Shown one piece after another: positions 7,484 through 15,790 of a stretch of DNA of 64,000 nucleotides. The notes beneath the pieces were generated by a model, which saw only the letters and a list, made by a program, of their open reading frames with translations, was not told where the DNA came from and did no database searches. Made by a program: the position numbers and the translations under genes. Positions within the stretch are counted from its first letter, which is position 1. Each line of letters starts with the position of its first letter. Source of the DNA: an uncultured Cuneatibacter sp. (GTDB lineage Bacteria > Bacillota > Clostridia > Lachnospirales > Lachnospiraceae); NCBI GenBank assembly GCA_934234215.1, contig CAKQHB010000011.1, positions 20,208-84,207 of the forward strand, written 5' to 3'.

Positions 7484-8035
7484 TTATTTTACAAATGTGA
7501 GTAACTGTTCTACTGTCTTTCTCTTCGGAGCAACGATTTCCTCATCTTCGCGGTAGCCAACTGCCATCAGCGCTGCAACTTCCTGATCTTCTGGAATCTG
7601 GAACAGCTCGGTCGCACGGTCAAAATCAAAGATTCCCATGGTCACAGTATCCAGTCCCAGCTCATGGCATGCCAGTGCAAATGTCTGGGACGCGATGCCG
7701 CAGTCGAACATCTGCCAGCCTTTTTCTTTTTCATTTGTGAAGCTGCCGTCTCTCTCATAACCGGAACGGTTGCGAACCATCGCGGTTGCGATGATCATCG
7801 GTGCATTTTCAATAATTTTGGCATTATTCGGGAAAAGGTGGCCGCAGCATTCGTCTGCGATCTTTGCCTTCAGCTCCGGATCATCTACCACATAATAGCG
7901 CGTTACCTGCGTATTCTTCCAGGAGGGAGCATAGGCTGCCGCTGCGATTGCCTGCTCGATCAGCTCATGAGGCACTGGCTTATCCGCATATTTTCTTACG
8001 CTTCTTCTCGTCTTGATACAGTCTAGTGTGTTCAT
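7484..8035 (-). CDS. nitroreductase family FMN protein
   Basis: 183-residue nitroreductase-fold flavoprotein; such enzymes use NAD(P)H to reduce nitro, quinone or enone compounds. The FMN-phosphate contact is KTRRSVRKY at the N-terminus. YAPSWKNTQVTRYYVV and LGLDTVTMGIFDF are the usual middle and C-terminal signatures, and GYREDE is typical of the small clostridial group. The second of two close ATGs (8035) is preferred because GGAG is then 9 bases away; ATG 8041 leaves only 3-4. The physiological substrate is unknown. Confidence 0.88.
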   Translation of the reverse strand: MNTLDCIKTRRSVRKYADKPVPHELIEQAIAAAAYAPSWKNTQVTRYYVVDDPELKAKIADECCGHLFPNNAKIIENAPMIIATAMVRNRSGYERDGSFTNEKEKGWQMFDCGIASQTFALACHELGLDTVTMGIFDFDRATELFQIPEDQEVAALMAVGYREDEEIVAPKRKTVEQLLTFVK

Positions 8036-8064
8036 TCTCATTCTCTCCTTTTTTAGATGAATTT

Positions 8065-9180
8065 TTATTTTGCCAGAGAATAGAAATCCTTCCAGTCCGT
8101 CTTTCCCATTGCATACACCTGCTCGATCTGCCAGTCCTCATTCATCAGGATCACATCCGCATCACTTCCGGCTGCCAGATGTCCCTTTCCCGGATACAGA
8201 TTCAATGCCTTTGCGACGTTCGCGGTCACAGGTGCCAATGCCTGCTCCACCGGAATGTGATGATTCCAGATCAGCGCCCGGACAGTGCGGAACAGTGAAG
8301 AGACGCTGGAAACGCCCATTCCGATCAGTTCTTTGTCCTCGCCCCAGATCGGCATACTGCCATTTGCATCGGAGCTGAGAGTCAAATGTTCCGGCTGCGC
8401 ATGCTCCATCCAATACAGAATGTCTTCCTGACGTTCCTCCGTATCGGCTCCGGTCGTAACGTCGATGTAGCCGCCTCTTGCAGCAAACTCATCGGCTCCG
8501 GGCTGATGGGTGATATGTGTAGGACGGAAATGCCATACCGGGATATCCGTCCGATCCAGAACTTCCAAAATGTCCGTCAAACCCGCCTTACCTCTGCCGG
8601 TATGCAAATGTACCACACCCGGTTTCTTTGCCAGAAGGCTCGCGATCCGCACCTGAGAAGTCAGACGAATCAACTCCTCTACCGTCGGATAAGAACAACG
8701 GTGGTCGGAAATTGCCAGCTTCACACCGAGAACTTCCTCGATGAAGGAAATGTCCCGGCTGACGCTTCCGCAAATATTGACGGAAGGATATTCATAACCA
8801 CCGGTCAGACACCAAGCGCTCATGCCTTCCTGACGCAGTCCTTTTACTTTGGACACAAGATTTTCCACACTGCGGGTCACGGAATCTGTTCCCAACAGTC
8901 CGACAACACTGGTGACGCCGTTTGACACACACTCACTCATGGTGATTTCATGGATCTTGCTGGCGAAACCGCTCTCTCCGCCACCGCCGGTGATGTGAAC
9001 GTGCTGGTCGATGAGACCTGGAATTGCGATCTTACCGGTGCCGTCAATCACTTCCGTCTTTTCCGGCAGGAAAAGTGACAGATTCGGGCCGATCTCAGCG
9101 ATTTTATCATTGACGATCAGGATATCGCAGACTCCCAGATCTTCCGGTGCATATACATGTACATTCTGGATGCAAATCAT
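8065..9180 (-). CDS. iadA: beta-aspartyl (isoaspartyl) dipeptidase
   Basis: 371-residue amidohydrolase-superfamily zinc enzyme that cleaves beta-aspartyl (isoaspartyl) dipeptides arising from damaged proteins. Motifs: IPGLIDQHVHITGGGGE (HxH metal ligands), GVHLHTGRGK region, FRPTHITH and LSSDANGSMP with the catalytic Asp. Length fits IadA (about 390). The start at 9180 has GGAG upstream. The DUF2798 membrane protein gene is 104 bases upstream on the same strand, so the two may share a transcript. Confidence 0.92.
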   Translation of the reverse strand: MICIQNVHVYAPEDLGVCDILIVNDKIAEIGPNLSLFLPEKTEVIDGTGKIAIPGLIDQHVHITGGGGESGFASKIHEITMSECVSNGVTSVVGLLGTDSVTRSVENLVSKVKGLRQEGMSAWCLTGGYEYPSVNICGSVSRDISFIEEVLGVKLAISDHRCSYPTVEELIRLTSQVRIASLLAKKPGVVHLHTGRGKAGLTDILEVLDRTDIPVWHFRPTHITHQPGADEFAARGGYIDVTTGADTEERQEDILYWMEHAQPEHLTLSSDANGSMPIWGEDKELIGMGVSSVSSLFRTVRALIWNHHIPVEQALAPVTANVAKALNLYPGKGHLAAGSDADVILMNEDWQIEQVYAMGKTDWKDFYSLAK

Positions 9181-9284
9181 AATTTCTCCATTTCTATGAT
9201 ACAATATTTTTGTCCTCTACAGACAAATTCTACATACCGCCATGATACACCGGAACACGCTCGTTGTAAAGAAAGTCTTGCTTA

Positions 9285-9746
9285 CTATTTTTCCTGCAGC
9301 TGCTTCCGGAACAATGTCCGGAAAATCAGACGGCTCAGCGGTCCGCAATATAACATCTGCCAAATCAACGCCATCGGCATGTTCATTCCCCAGGTCTGAA
9401 TCCAAGTTCCAAAGCTCGGCTCCTTAAACAGCAGCGTTGCGACCAGACTCATGCAGGGACACATGATACAGATGATCATCAGAGAAATTGCATAGGTGAT
9501 AACCTGCGGACGATCGGTCGGACGAACAACGGTGAATGCCAGCTTTGTCGCCAGTTTTTCTACCACAAAGAACTCCAGCACACATGCAACGGGCACCATA
9601 ATCGGCAGCTCATGAAGCGCCATCACAAAGGTCTGATCCGTCACACCTCCGGTGTTCAATGCAACATTGTACACAACCATTCCATAAACCATGATCATTG
9701 CCATGATAATCGTAAAAATAACACTCTGAAACTTTGTCTTGGGCAT
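9285..9746 (-). CDS. DUF2798 membrane protein
   Basis: 153-residue integral membrane protein with about four hydrophobic segments arranged as two similar hairpins (VIFTIIMAMIMVYGMVVYN, then MVPVACVLEFFVV; YAISLMIICIMCPCMSLVATLL, then MPMALIWQMLYCGPLSRLIF). The pair of N-terminal 'MA-M-YG-VYN' and central 'MCPCMS' signatures agrees with DUF2798 as I know it. Function unknown. The start at 9746 follows GGAGGAG. Its transcript appears to begin near 9875 and to cross a terminator hairpin before the gene. Confidence 0.75.
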   Translation of the reverse strand: MPKTKFQSVIFTIIMAMIMVYGMVVYNVALNTGGVTDQTFVMALHELPIMVPVACVLEFFVVEKLATKLAFTVVRPTDRPQVITYAISLMIICIMCPCMSLVATLLFKEPSFGTWIQTWGMNMPMALIWQMLYCGPLSRLIFRTLFRKQLQEK

Positions 9747-9808
9747 TTTCTTTTCTCCTCCAGTTTAAAAATAAAATTTTTATGGCACCATTTTCTGCAT
9801 AAAAGGGC

Positions 9809-9860
9809 AAAAAAACAGGAGCAAAGCAACCAAACTTTCATCTCGTTGCTTCCGCTCCTG
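9809..9860 (-). terminator. intrinsic terminator in the leader of the DUF2798 gene
   Basis: On the minus strand, CAGGAGCGGAAGCAAC (9860-9845) pairs with GTTGCTTTGCTCCTG (9830-9816) with one mismatch, followed by seven T (9815-9809). It lies 15 bases after the predicted start site and 62 bases before the gene, so it would end most transcripts unless bypassed. Upstream to 10080 the 418-base gap shows only AT-rich, pyrimidine-rich sequence. Confidence 0.75.
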
Positions 9861-9881
9861 CGACTACCATTCATTGTTCTT

Positions 9882-9910
9882 ATCATAGCATACTCTCACA
9901 GTCTCTGTAA
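9882..9910 (-). promoter_or_regulatory. predicted promoter for the DUF2798 leader transcript
   Basis: On the minus strand: TTACAG (9910-9905), a 17-base spacer and TATGAT (9887-9882). The -35 match is only moderate. Confidence 0.5.
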
Positions 9911-10080
9911 GTACTTTTTTTCATACACATATATTTTGTCACTTTATCCAACTACTAATTTTGTTTTTTTTCAGCCTTTGCACGCCCATATCTGTTTGGC
10001 TGATAAATTTCTCTCAACTTTCTTGCAACTTATTGTACACAAACCTCTTTTTCCCTCTCTTTTTCTCGTCACTTCTTCCA

Positions 10081-10109
10081 TTGACTTACTTTTTTCAGTA
10101 TGTTATCAT
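10081..10109 (+). promoter_or_regulatory. sigma-A promoter of the HPr-like gene
   Basis: TTGACT (10081-10086), a 17-base spacer and TATCAT (10104-10109), 55 bases upstream of the start codon. Confidence 0.7.
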
Positions 10110-10164
10110 AAAAATCGTTTCATTATGGACATCGTGTGTGGAACGGTATAGAGGAGGAACAGCT

Positions 10165-10419
10165 ATGGTAGAGAAGACAGTGATTGTTGACACACCTCAT
10201 GCGCAGAAGGCGACACCTGCTGCACTGTTAGTACAGCTCGCAAGCCAGTATCAGAGTCAGATTCATCTGGTAACTGATCAGGCAAAGGTGAATGCAAAAA
10301 GCATCATGGGGATGATGGCAATCGGTCTGGTTCCCGGAGATTCTGTTACGATCACAGCTAGTGGAGCTGATGAGGAAACCGCAGTTTCTGAGATCGGAAA
10401 TTTTCTGACGAACGCATGA
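10165..10419 (+). CDS. HPr paralogue with Lys in place of catalytic His15 (Crh-like)
   Basis: 84-residue protein of the HPr fold. Aligned without gaps to Bacillus HPr, residues 13-19 are AQKATPA where HPr has GIHARPA. The phosphorylated His15 is therefore Lys15, and Arg17 is Thr17. The regulatory region VNAKSIMGMM keeps Ser46, the HPr-kinase target. It should not pass phosphate to PTS enzymes but could be phosphorylated on Ser46 and act with CcpA, as Bacillus Crh (Gln15) does. The start at 10165 follows GAGGAGG. It is monocistronic, with its own promoter and terminator, next to the galactose genes. The Crh-like role is inference. Confidence 0.85.
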   Translation: MVEKTVIVDTPHAQKATPAALLVQLASQYQSQIHLVTDQAKVNAKSIMGMMAIGLVPGDSVTITASGADEETAVSEIGNFLTNA

Positions 10420-10497
10420 CATTTTACTGACAACGACGATTTTTTTATAGAGATATGAATTTTTCGTCCACACAAAATTAAATATTTTGACGAGTCA

Positions 10498-10560
10498 GGT
10501 ATCCGGCCGGGTGGGGTCGGATACCTTTTTCGTAGCTGCTCCCGCAGCTACGAAAAAGGT
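10498..10560. terminator. bidirectional terminator between the HPr-like gene and galT
   Basis: Two overlapping hairpins. GGTATCCG (10498-10505) pairs with CGGATACC (10518-10525) and runs into five T, serving the plus strand. A perfect 17-bp palindrome (10523-10539 and 10544-10560, loop TCCC) ends in T on both strands. It separates two convergent genes. Confidence 0.85.
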
Positions 10561-10575
10561 ATGGCGAATGACTTT

Positions 10576-12075
10576 TTATAAGGTCGCCAGGAACCTTCCA
10601 AATGCTTCTCTTCCCTCCGGCGTGCACTTGTATACACCGGCATCCTCCAATACCTGCAAGAAGACCTTTCCAATCTCCTGCTCCAGGATCTGGGGCAGGT
10701 TTTTTTTTGTCACCTGATCGTACTTCGGTAAAAATTCTGTTACCCAGTCCGCATGCTTTTCCAGTTCCGGATAGTCGGCTGGATTTTTACCTGCTGCCAA
10801 TACCTCTGTCAGCAGATCCATCTCTTTTTGTAGGCGGGCAGGCAGGATTGCCATACCCATGACTTCGATCAGGCCGATATTTTCTTTCTTGATATGGTGC
10901 AGCTTTTCATGAGGATGGTACAATCCCATGGGATGCTCCGGCGTTGTGAGATTGTTCCGCAGCGTCAGATCCAGCTCAAACAGCTCTCCCCGCTTTCGCG
11001 CAATGGGAGTGATGGTGTTGTGCGGAACGCCATCGGTCTCTGCATAAACCATCGCAGCTTCATCGGTGTACCCTCTCCAGCAATCCAGCACATGTGTTGC
11101 CAGATCGATCAGGCGCTTCGGATCGGCATGGCGGATGCGCAGAACGGACAGCGGCCAGTGCACAATACCAGCCTCCACATCCTCATAACCGGGAATGGAT
11201 ACCATCTGTTCCAACGGCGCTCTGCCCATTGCAAAGCAGTCCGCACCGCCCTGAAAATGGTCATGGCTCAGGATCGAACCACCGACGATGGGCAGATCTG
11301 CATTGGAACCCAGCATATAGTGAGGGAACTGTCCTACAAAGTCAAACAGCTTTTCAAAGGTCTTTCGCTCAATCTTCATCGGAATATGTTCGCCGTTGAA
11401 CACAATGCAATGCTCCGGGTAATACACATAGGGAGAATACTGAAATCCCCAGGGCTGTCCGCAGATCGTCAGCGGTATGATACGGTGATTTTCTCGTGCC
11501 GGGTGGTTGAGCCTGCCTGCATAGCCTTCATTTTCCATGCAGAGCTGACACTTCGGATAGCTCGTACTCTTTGCCGCACCGGCTGCTGCAATGGCACGGG
11601 GATCTTTTTCCGGCTTAGACAGGTTGATCGTGATGTCGATGGGACCATAAGAGCTGTCCACCTTCCACTTGCGATCCTTTGCAATGCGGTCACGTCGGAT
11701 ATAATTGCTATTTTGGCTGAATGCATAGAACCAGTCCGTTGCTTCTTTCGGACTCTCGGCGTAGTGCTTCGCAAACTCCTCCCGCACCTGAGCAGGTCTC
11801 GGCATAAGACAATTCATCAGCTTTGTGTCAAACAGATCCCGTTCTGTCACAGAATCCCCGATCTTTCCCCGGCGCACTGCCTCCTCCAGCAGATCATTTA
11901 AAATATCTACCAGAGGCCGCTCCGACTTTGCCGCATCTTCCCCTTCTGATGTGGCAAAATCAGGCTCTTCAAAGCAATCCAACAGCAAATTTCTCGTATA
12001 GATTCGCTCACATTCCGGCGTTAACCCTGTCCGAACACCATACGTTACCAGTTCCTCAATCCAATCACCCAACAT
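10576..12075 (-). CDS. galT: UDP-glucose:hexose-1-phosphate uridylyltransferase (class II)
   Basis: GalT of the Leloir pathway: it exchanges UMP between UDP-glucose and galactose-1-phosphate. At 499 residues it is the long Firmicute class-II form, not the 350-residue enterobacterial type. Signatures include KCQLCMENEGYAG, GSILSHDHFQGG, GVPHNTITPIARKR and YHPHEKLHHIKKENIGLIE. Located 29 bases downstream of galK on the same strand. The gene ends just before a bidirectional terminator, so galKT form a two-gene operon. No galE or galM is in the window. Confidence 0.95.
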   Translation of the reverse strand: MLGDWIEELVTYGVRTGLTPECERIYTRNLLLDCFEEPDFATSEGEDAAKSERPLVDILNDLLEEAVRRGKIGDSVTERDLFDTKLMNCLMPRPAQVREEFAKHYAESPKEATDWFYAFSQNSNYIRRDRIAKDRKWKVDSSYGPIDITINLSKPEKDPRAIAAAGAAKSTSYPKCQLCMENEGYAGRLNHPARENHRIIPLTICGQPWGFQYSPYVYYPEHCIVFNGEHIPMKIERKTFEKLFDFVGQFPHYMLGSNADLPIVGGSILSHDHFQGGADCFAMGRAPLEQMVSIPGYEDVEAGIVHWPLSVLRIRHADPKRLIDLATHVLDCWRGYTDEAAMVYAETDGVPHNTITPIARKRGELFELDLTLRNNLTTPEHPMGLYHPHEKLHHIKKENIGLIEVMGMAILPARLQKEMDLLTEVLAAGKNPADYPELEKHADWVTEFLPKYDQVTKKNLPQILEQEIGKVFLQVLEDAGVYKCTPEGREAFGRFLATL

Positions 12076-12104
12076 GTATTTCCTGTCCCCTTTCTGCCTT
12101 TGTC

Positions 12105-13298
12105 TCAGTTTTCTTTGCTCTCCTGCTCGGTCAGCTTATGCGCACCGGCACCGACTTCCACCACATAAAACTCCGGTGTCTTGCCGACCTTCTTCTCATA
12201 GCCGCTCCGCAGCGTCTCAATGAAATTCGGAATGTCTTCATTCTTAACAAGGCTGACGGTGCAGCCTCCGAAGCCGCCTCCGGTAATTCTGGAACCGTAC
12301 ACGCCCGGTACACTCCATGCCAGCTCCGCCAGAATATCCGTCTCCTCGCAAGAGGTCTCATAGTCGTCCCGCAGAGAAATGTGGGATTCGTTCATCAGCT
12401 GTCCAAACGTTGCAATGTCTCTTTTTTTCAATGCTGCCATCGCGCGAATCGTTCTCTGATTTTCATACACTGCATGCTTTGCACGCTTTCTGCAAACCGG
12501 ATCTGCGATTGCATCCTGATGTGCGTCAAACTCTGCCTCCGTCAAATCTCCCAGTGTTTGAATATCCACTACCTTCTGCAGATCCTTCAATGCGGTCTCG
12601 CTCTCTCTGCGTCTGTCATTGTAGGCAGAAGAAACCAGACTGTGCTTTACTTTACTGTTTGTGATGACAATCTTTGCATCCGGCAGTACGATGGGCGCAT
12701 ATTCATACTTCAATGTGTTCGTATCCAAAAAGATGGCACAGTCCTTCTCTCCCATTGCCGATGCGAACTGATCCATAATACCGCAGTTCATGCCGTTGAA
12801 ATTATTCTCCGAATACTGACCGATTCGCGCCAGATCCACTCTGCTGATGTTCAGTCCGAAGGTATCCCGCAACATCAGTCCTGTCAGTACTTCCAGAGAA
12901 GCAGATGAGGATAGACCGGAACCTGCCGGAATATCGCCTGCAATCAGAATATCCATGCCGGAGGGAATCTCATACCCCCACTTACCGAACGCCCAAATCA
13001 CCCCCTTCGGATAATTCGTCCATCCGGCTTCTTTTTTCATCACCAGATCATCCAGTGATGTCTCTATTACACCCAGATCTGCAAAATTTGCAGAATACAG
13101 ATGAATCTTACGGTCCTCTCTCCTGCGAATGATGCCGTAAGTGCCGATGGTCAAAGCGCAGGGAAATACATGTCCGCCATTGTAATCGGTGTGCTCTCCG
13201 ATGAGATTCACACGACCCGGTGCAAAGTAAACTTCATAGTCCCCAGCACCATACAGCTCTGTAAATTTCTGTTCCAGTTCGGAAATCACAATATTCAT
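12105..13298 (-). CDS. galK: galactokinase
   Basis: Galactokinase of the GHMP family, 397 residues; it phosphorylates galactose at C1 with ATP. All three signatures are present: GRVNLIGEHTDYNGG near residue 28, the ATP loop IPAGSGLSSSASLEV and the C-terminal GSRITGGGFGGCTVSL. The start at 13298 has GGAGG upstream. It is the first gene of galKT and is transcribed away from an AraC-type gene, which is the likely regulator. Confidence 0.96.
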   Translation of the reverse strand: MNIVISELEQKFTELYGAGDYEVYFAPGRVNLIGEHTDYNGGHVFPCALTIGTYGIIRRREDRKIHLYSANFADLGVIETSLDDLVMKKEAGWTNYPKGVIWAFGKWGYEIPSGMDILIAGDIPAGSGLSSSASLEVLTGLMLRDTFGLNISRVDLARIGQYSENNFNGMNCGIMDQFASAMGEKDCAIFLDTNTLKYEYAPIVLPDAKIVITNSKVKHSLVSSAYNDRRRESETALKDLQKVVDIQTLGDLTEAEFDAHQDAIADPVCRKRAKHAVYENQRTIRAMAALKKRDIATFGQLMNESHISLRDDYETSCEETDILAELAWSVPGVYGSRITGGGFGGCTVSLVKNEDIPNFIETLRSGYEKKVGKTPEFYVVEVGAGAHKLTEQESKEN

Positions 13299-13428
13299 AC
13301 CAAAAATCCTCCATTTTTTGAAAATTTTAAGTTTCGTTCTTTTCTTTTCCTGCTATACTATAACTATAGTGCGTAGAAACCATATTTTCTATAAATATAT
13401 TTACAAATAATGAAAGGATATTGAGATT
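13299..13428. promoter_or_regulatory. divergent galK / araC-type promoter region
   Basis: 130-base AT-rich gap between two divergent genes. A short near-palindrome around 13354-13372 (CTATACTATAACTATAG) offers -10-like elements on both strands (TATAGT for galK, TATACT for the regulator). No convincing -35 hexamers are visible, which would fit activator dependence. Confidence 0.45.
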
Positions 13429-14406
13429 ATGCAGATTCTCACGGATCACGACCAAAAAGAATTGAAGCCCCACGGCAGTTTCGCATTTCCCCTGCTCATC
13501 AGTCACGAGCGCCTGTCTGCGTTTGACCTGCGTTCTTTTTGCTGGCACTGGCATCCGGAGATCGAGCTGACGTTTGTTACCTCCGGCGATATTCTCTATC
13601 AGGTCAATGACAAGGTTTATCATCTCCACGAAGGGCAGGGACTTTTCTGTAATCAAAACGCCCTGCACTCCGGACAGCGAGCGGACTCGCCGGACTGTCA
13701 CTACCTGTCCATCACATTCCATCCCCGTCTGTTGTACGGGTATTCTTCCAGCCTCATGCAGGAAAAGTATGTGAACCCGATTCTGCAAAATCCAGATTTG
13801 TCCTCTCTGCTGCTCTCCCCGGAAATTCCGTGGCAGATGAGCATCCTGTCCGCACTGCGGCAGTTCCCGATTCTCGGACGAGAGCATCCGGAAGCGCCGG
13901 AATTTTCTCAGCTCATGTCACTTCTGTCCATCTGGCAGCTGCTTTTTGAGCATACAAAAATCCCGGCAGAAGGGCAGCCCTTCCGTCGGGATCGCGATAC
14001 GGAACGTATCCGTATGATTTTGGAATTTATTCAGGCACATTATGCAGAGTCCATCACGCTGCAGGACATTGCCGATCAGATCCATCTGTGCCGCAGTGAA
14101 GTCTGCCGTCTGTTCCAGCGTTACATGAACCAGACATTGATTGCCTACCTCACTTCTTATCGCATCGAGCAAAGCCTGCCGCTGTTGCGGGACACGTCTT
14201 ACAGCATCAGCGACATCGCCGCCCGCTGCGGTTTTGCAGTGCCAGGTTATTTTACAAAGACTTTCCGGGAACACATCGGCTGCTCGCCACGGAAATACCG
14301 AGCACAACCATCAATGTTTTCTCCAGGTGCTGCGGGTCAGAAGGATCAGAATCGGGAAGATTTCCAGACGACCTGCCAGCATATCCAGAATCAGAACGAT
14401 CTTTGA
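13429..14406 (+). CDS. AraC family transcriptional regulator
   Basis: 325-residue regulator: an N-terminal cupin-like sensing domain (CWHWHPEIELTFVTSGDI, then LHEGQGLFCNQNALHSG) and a C-terminal AraC double helix-turn-helix (ITLQDIADQIHLCRSEVCRLF; ISDIAARCGFAVPGYFTKTF; GCSPRKYR). Such proteins usually sense a sugar and activate sugar genes. The divergent position next to galK suggests control of galKT (inference). The 36-residue tail after CSPRKYR overlaps the 3' end of convergent trkH by 96 bases. The ATG at 13429 follows GAAAGGA. Confidence 0.88.
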   Translation: MQILTDHDQKELKPHGSFAFPLLISHERLSAFDLRSFCWHWHPEIELTFVTSGDILYQVNDKVYHLHEGQGLFCNQNALHSGQRADSPDCHYLSITFHPRLLYGYSSSLMQEKYVNPILQNPDLSSLLLSPEIPWQMSILSALRQFPILGREHPEAPEFSQLMSLLSIWQLLFEHTKIPAEGQPFRRDRDTERIRMILEFIQAHYAESITLQDIADQIHLCRSEVCRLFQRYMNQTLIAYLTSYRIEQSLPLLRDTSYSISDIAARCGFAVPGYFTKTFREHIGCSPRKYRAQPSMFSPGAAGQKDQNREDFQTTCQHIQNQNDL

Positions 14407-15768
14407 CAGTGCATTGTAAGTGCCGTAGTTTCCGGTAGGACCGACTATTTCCAGACCGGGACCGATGTTATTAAAGCAGGACAACACGGCGGTAAAGTTC
14501 GTCGTCATGGAAAAGTTCTCCAGTGACAGGATCAGAAAACTGATTACAAGGATGATCACATAGGCAGACAGATATGCCGCTGTATTCGATACCACACGGT
14601 CATCCACCATGATGCCGTTGACACGCACCACCTGTACCTTCTGGCTGTTCTTTAACCGCTGGACATTGCAGCCCAGATTCTTGAACAGGATCAGCAGACG
14701 GCTGCATTTCAGACCACCGCCGGTGCTGCCCGCGCAGGCCCCGATTGCCATGAGCATCAACAGAATCGACTTGGAAAATGTCGGCCACAGATCAAAGTCT
14801 GTCGTGGCAAATCCCGTCGTTGTGATAATACTGGATACCTGAAATGCAGCATGACGGATCGTCTCCCCCAGTGTTCCGTAATATCCTTTCAGGTTGATGA
14901 CGATCAGAATCGTGCTGACTGCGATCAGTCCGAGATACACATGCAGCTCCTCATCCTTTGCCACATTGCGGAACTTCCGCAGCAGCAGGAAATAATAGCA
15001 GCTGAAGTTTACACCGAACAGTATCATAAAGACAGTGCACACATTCTGGATATAGGGGCTGTAGCTCGCTATACTGTCATTCTTGATACCGAATCCACCA
15101 GTACCGGCAGTACCAAATGCCGTGCAGACGGCATCAAAGACCGGCATTCCGCCAACAAGCAGCATAAAAATATTGATTACCGTCAGTGCAATATACATGA
15201 CATACAGAATCGTTGCCGTCTCACGCATCTTCGGCACCAGCTTGCCGACACTGGGGCCAGGGCTTTCTGCCCGCATCAGATGCATCGTGAAACCGCTGTT
15301 GCGCTTTCCCTCGTTGTTGACGATCGCCAACAGGAATACCAGCACGCCCATGCCACCCAGCCAATGGCTGAAGCTGCGCCAGTACAGAATTCCCTTCGAC
15401 AGGGATTCCACTTCCGGCAGGATCGAAGCGCCGGTTGTTGTAAAACCGGATACAATCTCAAATAATGCGTCAATATAATTCGGGATCTCACCGGAAATCA
15501 CAAAAGGCAGACAGCCCAAAAGACTCATGATGATCCAGCTGATGCCGACGCAGACCATTCCTTCTTTTGCAAAGAATCCGTTTCTTGCATTTTTGCAGAC
15601 AAACCAAAGGATCAGAATGACGACCGCAAGAACCGCCAGCGCCCCCAAAAATCCCCTCACTGCCGCCATCTCTCTGCAAAATATGCTGATGAGCAGCGCC
15701 GGGATCATGAACAACGCTTCCACCAGAAGAATTCTGGCAACAAAGCGTCCCATCATTTTGTAGTTCAT
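14311..15768 (-). CDS. trkH: potassium uptake channel subunit TrkH/KtrB family
   Basis: 485-residue membrane protein that forms the potassium-conducting subunit of a Trk/Ktr system. It has the four pore-loop repeats of the family with selectivity-filter glycines (SGFTTTGASI, GTAGTGGFG, TTTGFATTDF, NNIGPG) and GACAGSTGGGLKCSR. The C-terminus GRLEIFP is the usual end of the family. The start at 15768 lies 22 bases after the trkA stop. The last 96 bases overlap the 3' end of the convergent AraC-type gene. Confidence 0.93.
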   Translation of the reverse strand: MNYKMMGRFVARILLVEALFMIPALLISIFCREMAAVRGFLGALAVLAVVILILWFVCKNARNGFFAKEGMVCVGISWIIMSLLGCLPFVISGEIPNYIDALFEIVSGFTTTGASILPEVESLSKGILYWRSFSHWLGGMGVLVFLLAIVNNEGKRNSGFTMHLMRAESPGPSVGKLVPKMRETATILYVMYIALTVINIFMLLVGGMPVFDAVCTAFGTAGTGGFGIKNDSIASYSPYIQNVCTVFMILFGVNFSCYYFLLLRKFRNVAKDEELHVYLGLIAVSTILIVINLKGYYGTLGETIRHAAFQVSSIITTTGFATTDFDLWPTFSKSILLMLMAIGACAGSTGGGLKCSRLLILFKNLGCNVQRLKNSQKVQVVRVNGIMVDDRVVSNTAAYLSAYVIILVISFLILSLENFSMTTNFTAVLSCFNNIGPGLEIVGPTGNYGTYNALSKIVLILDMLAGRLEIFPILILLTRSTWRKH

Positions 15769-15790
15769 AGTTATTCAAACCCGCTCTTTC

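Noticed and set aside
10523..10560. 17-bp perfect palindrome as a regulatory site
   Set aside because: It lies between convergent genes with T on both ends, the usual form of a bidirectional terminator.
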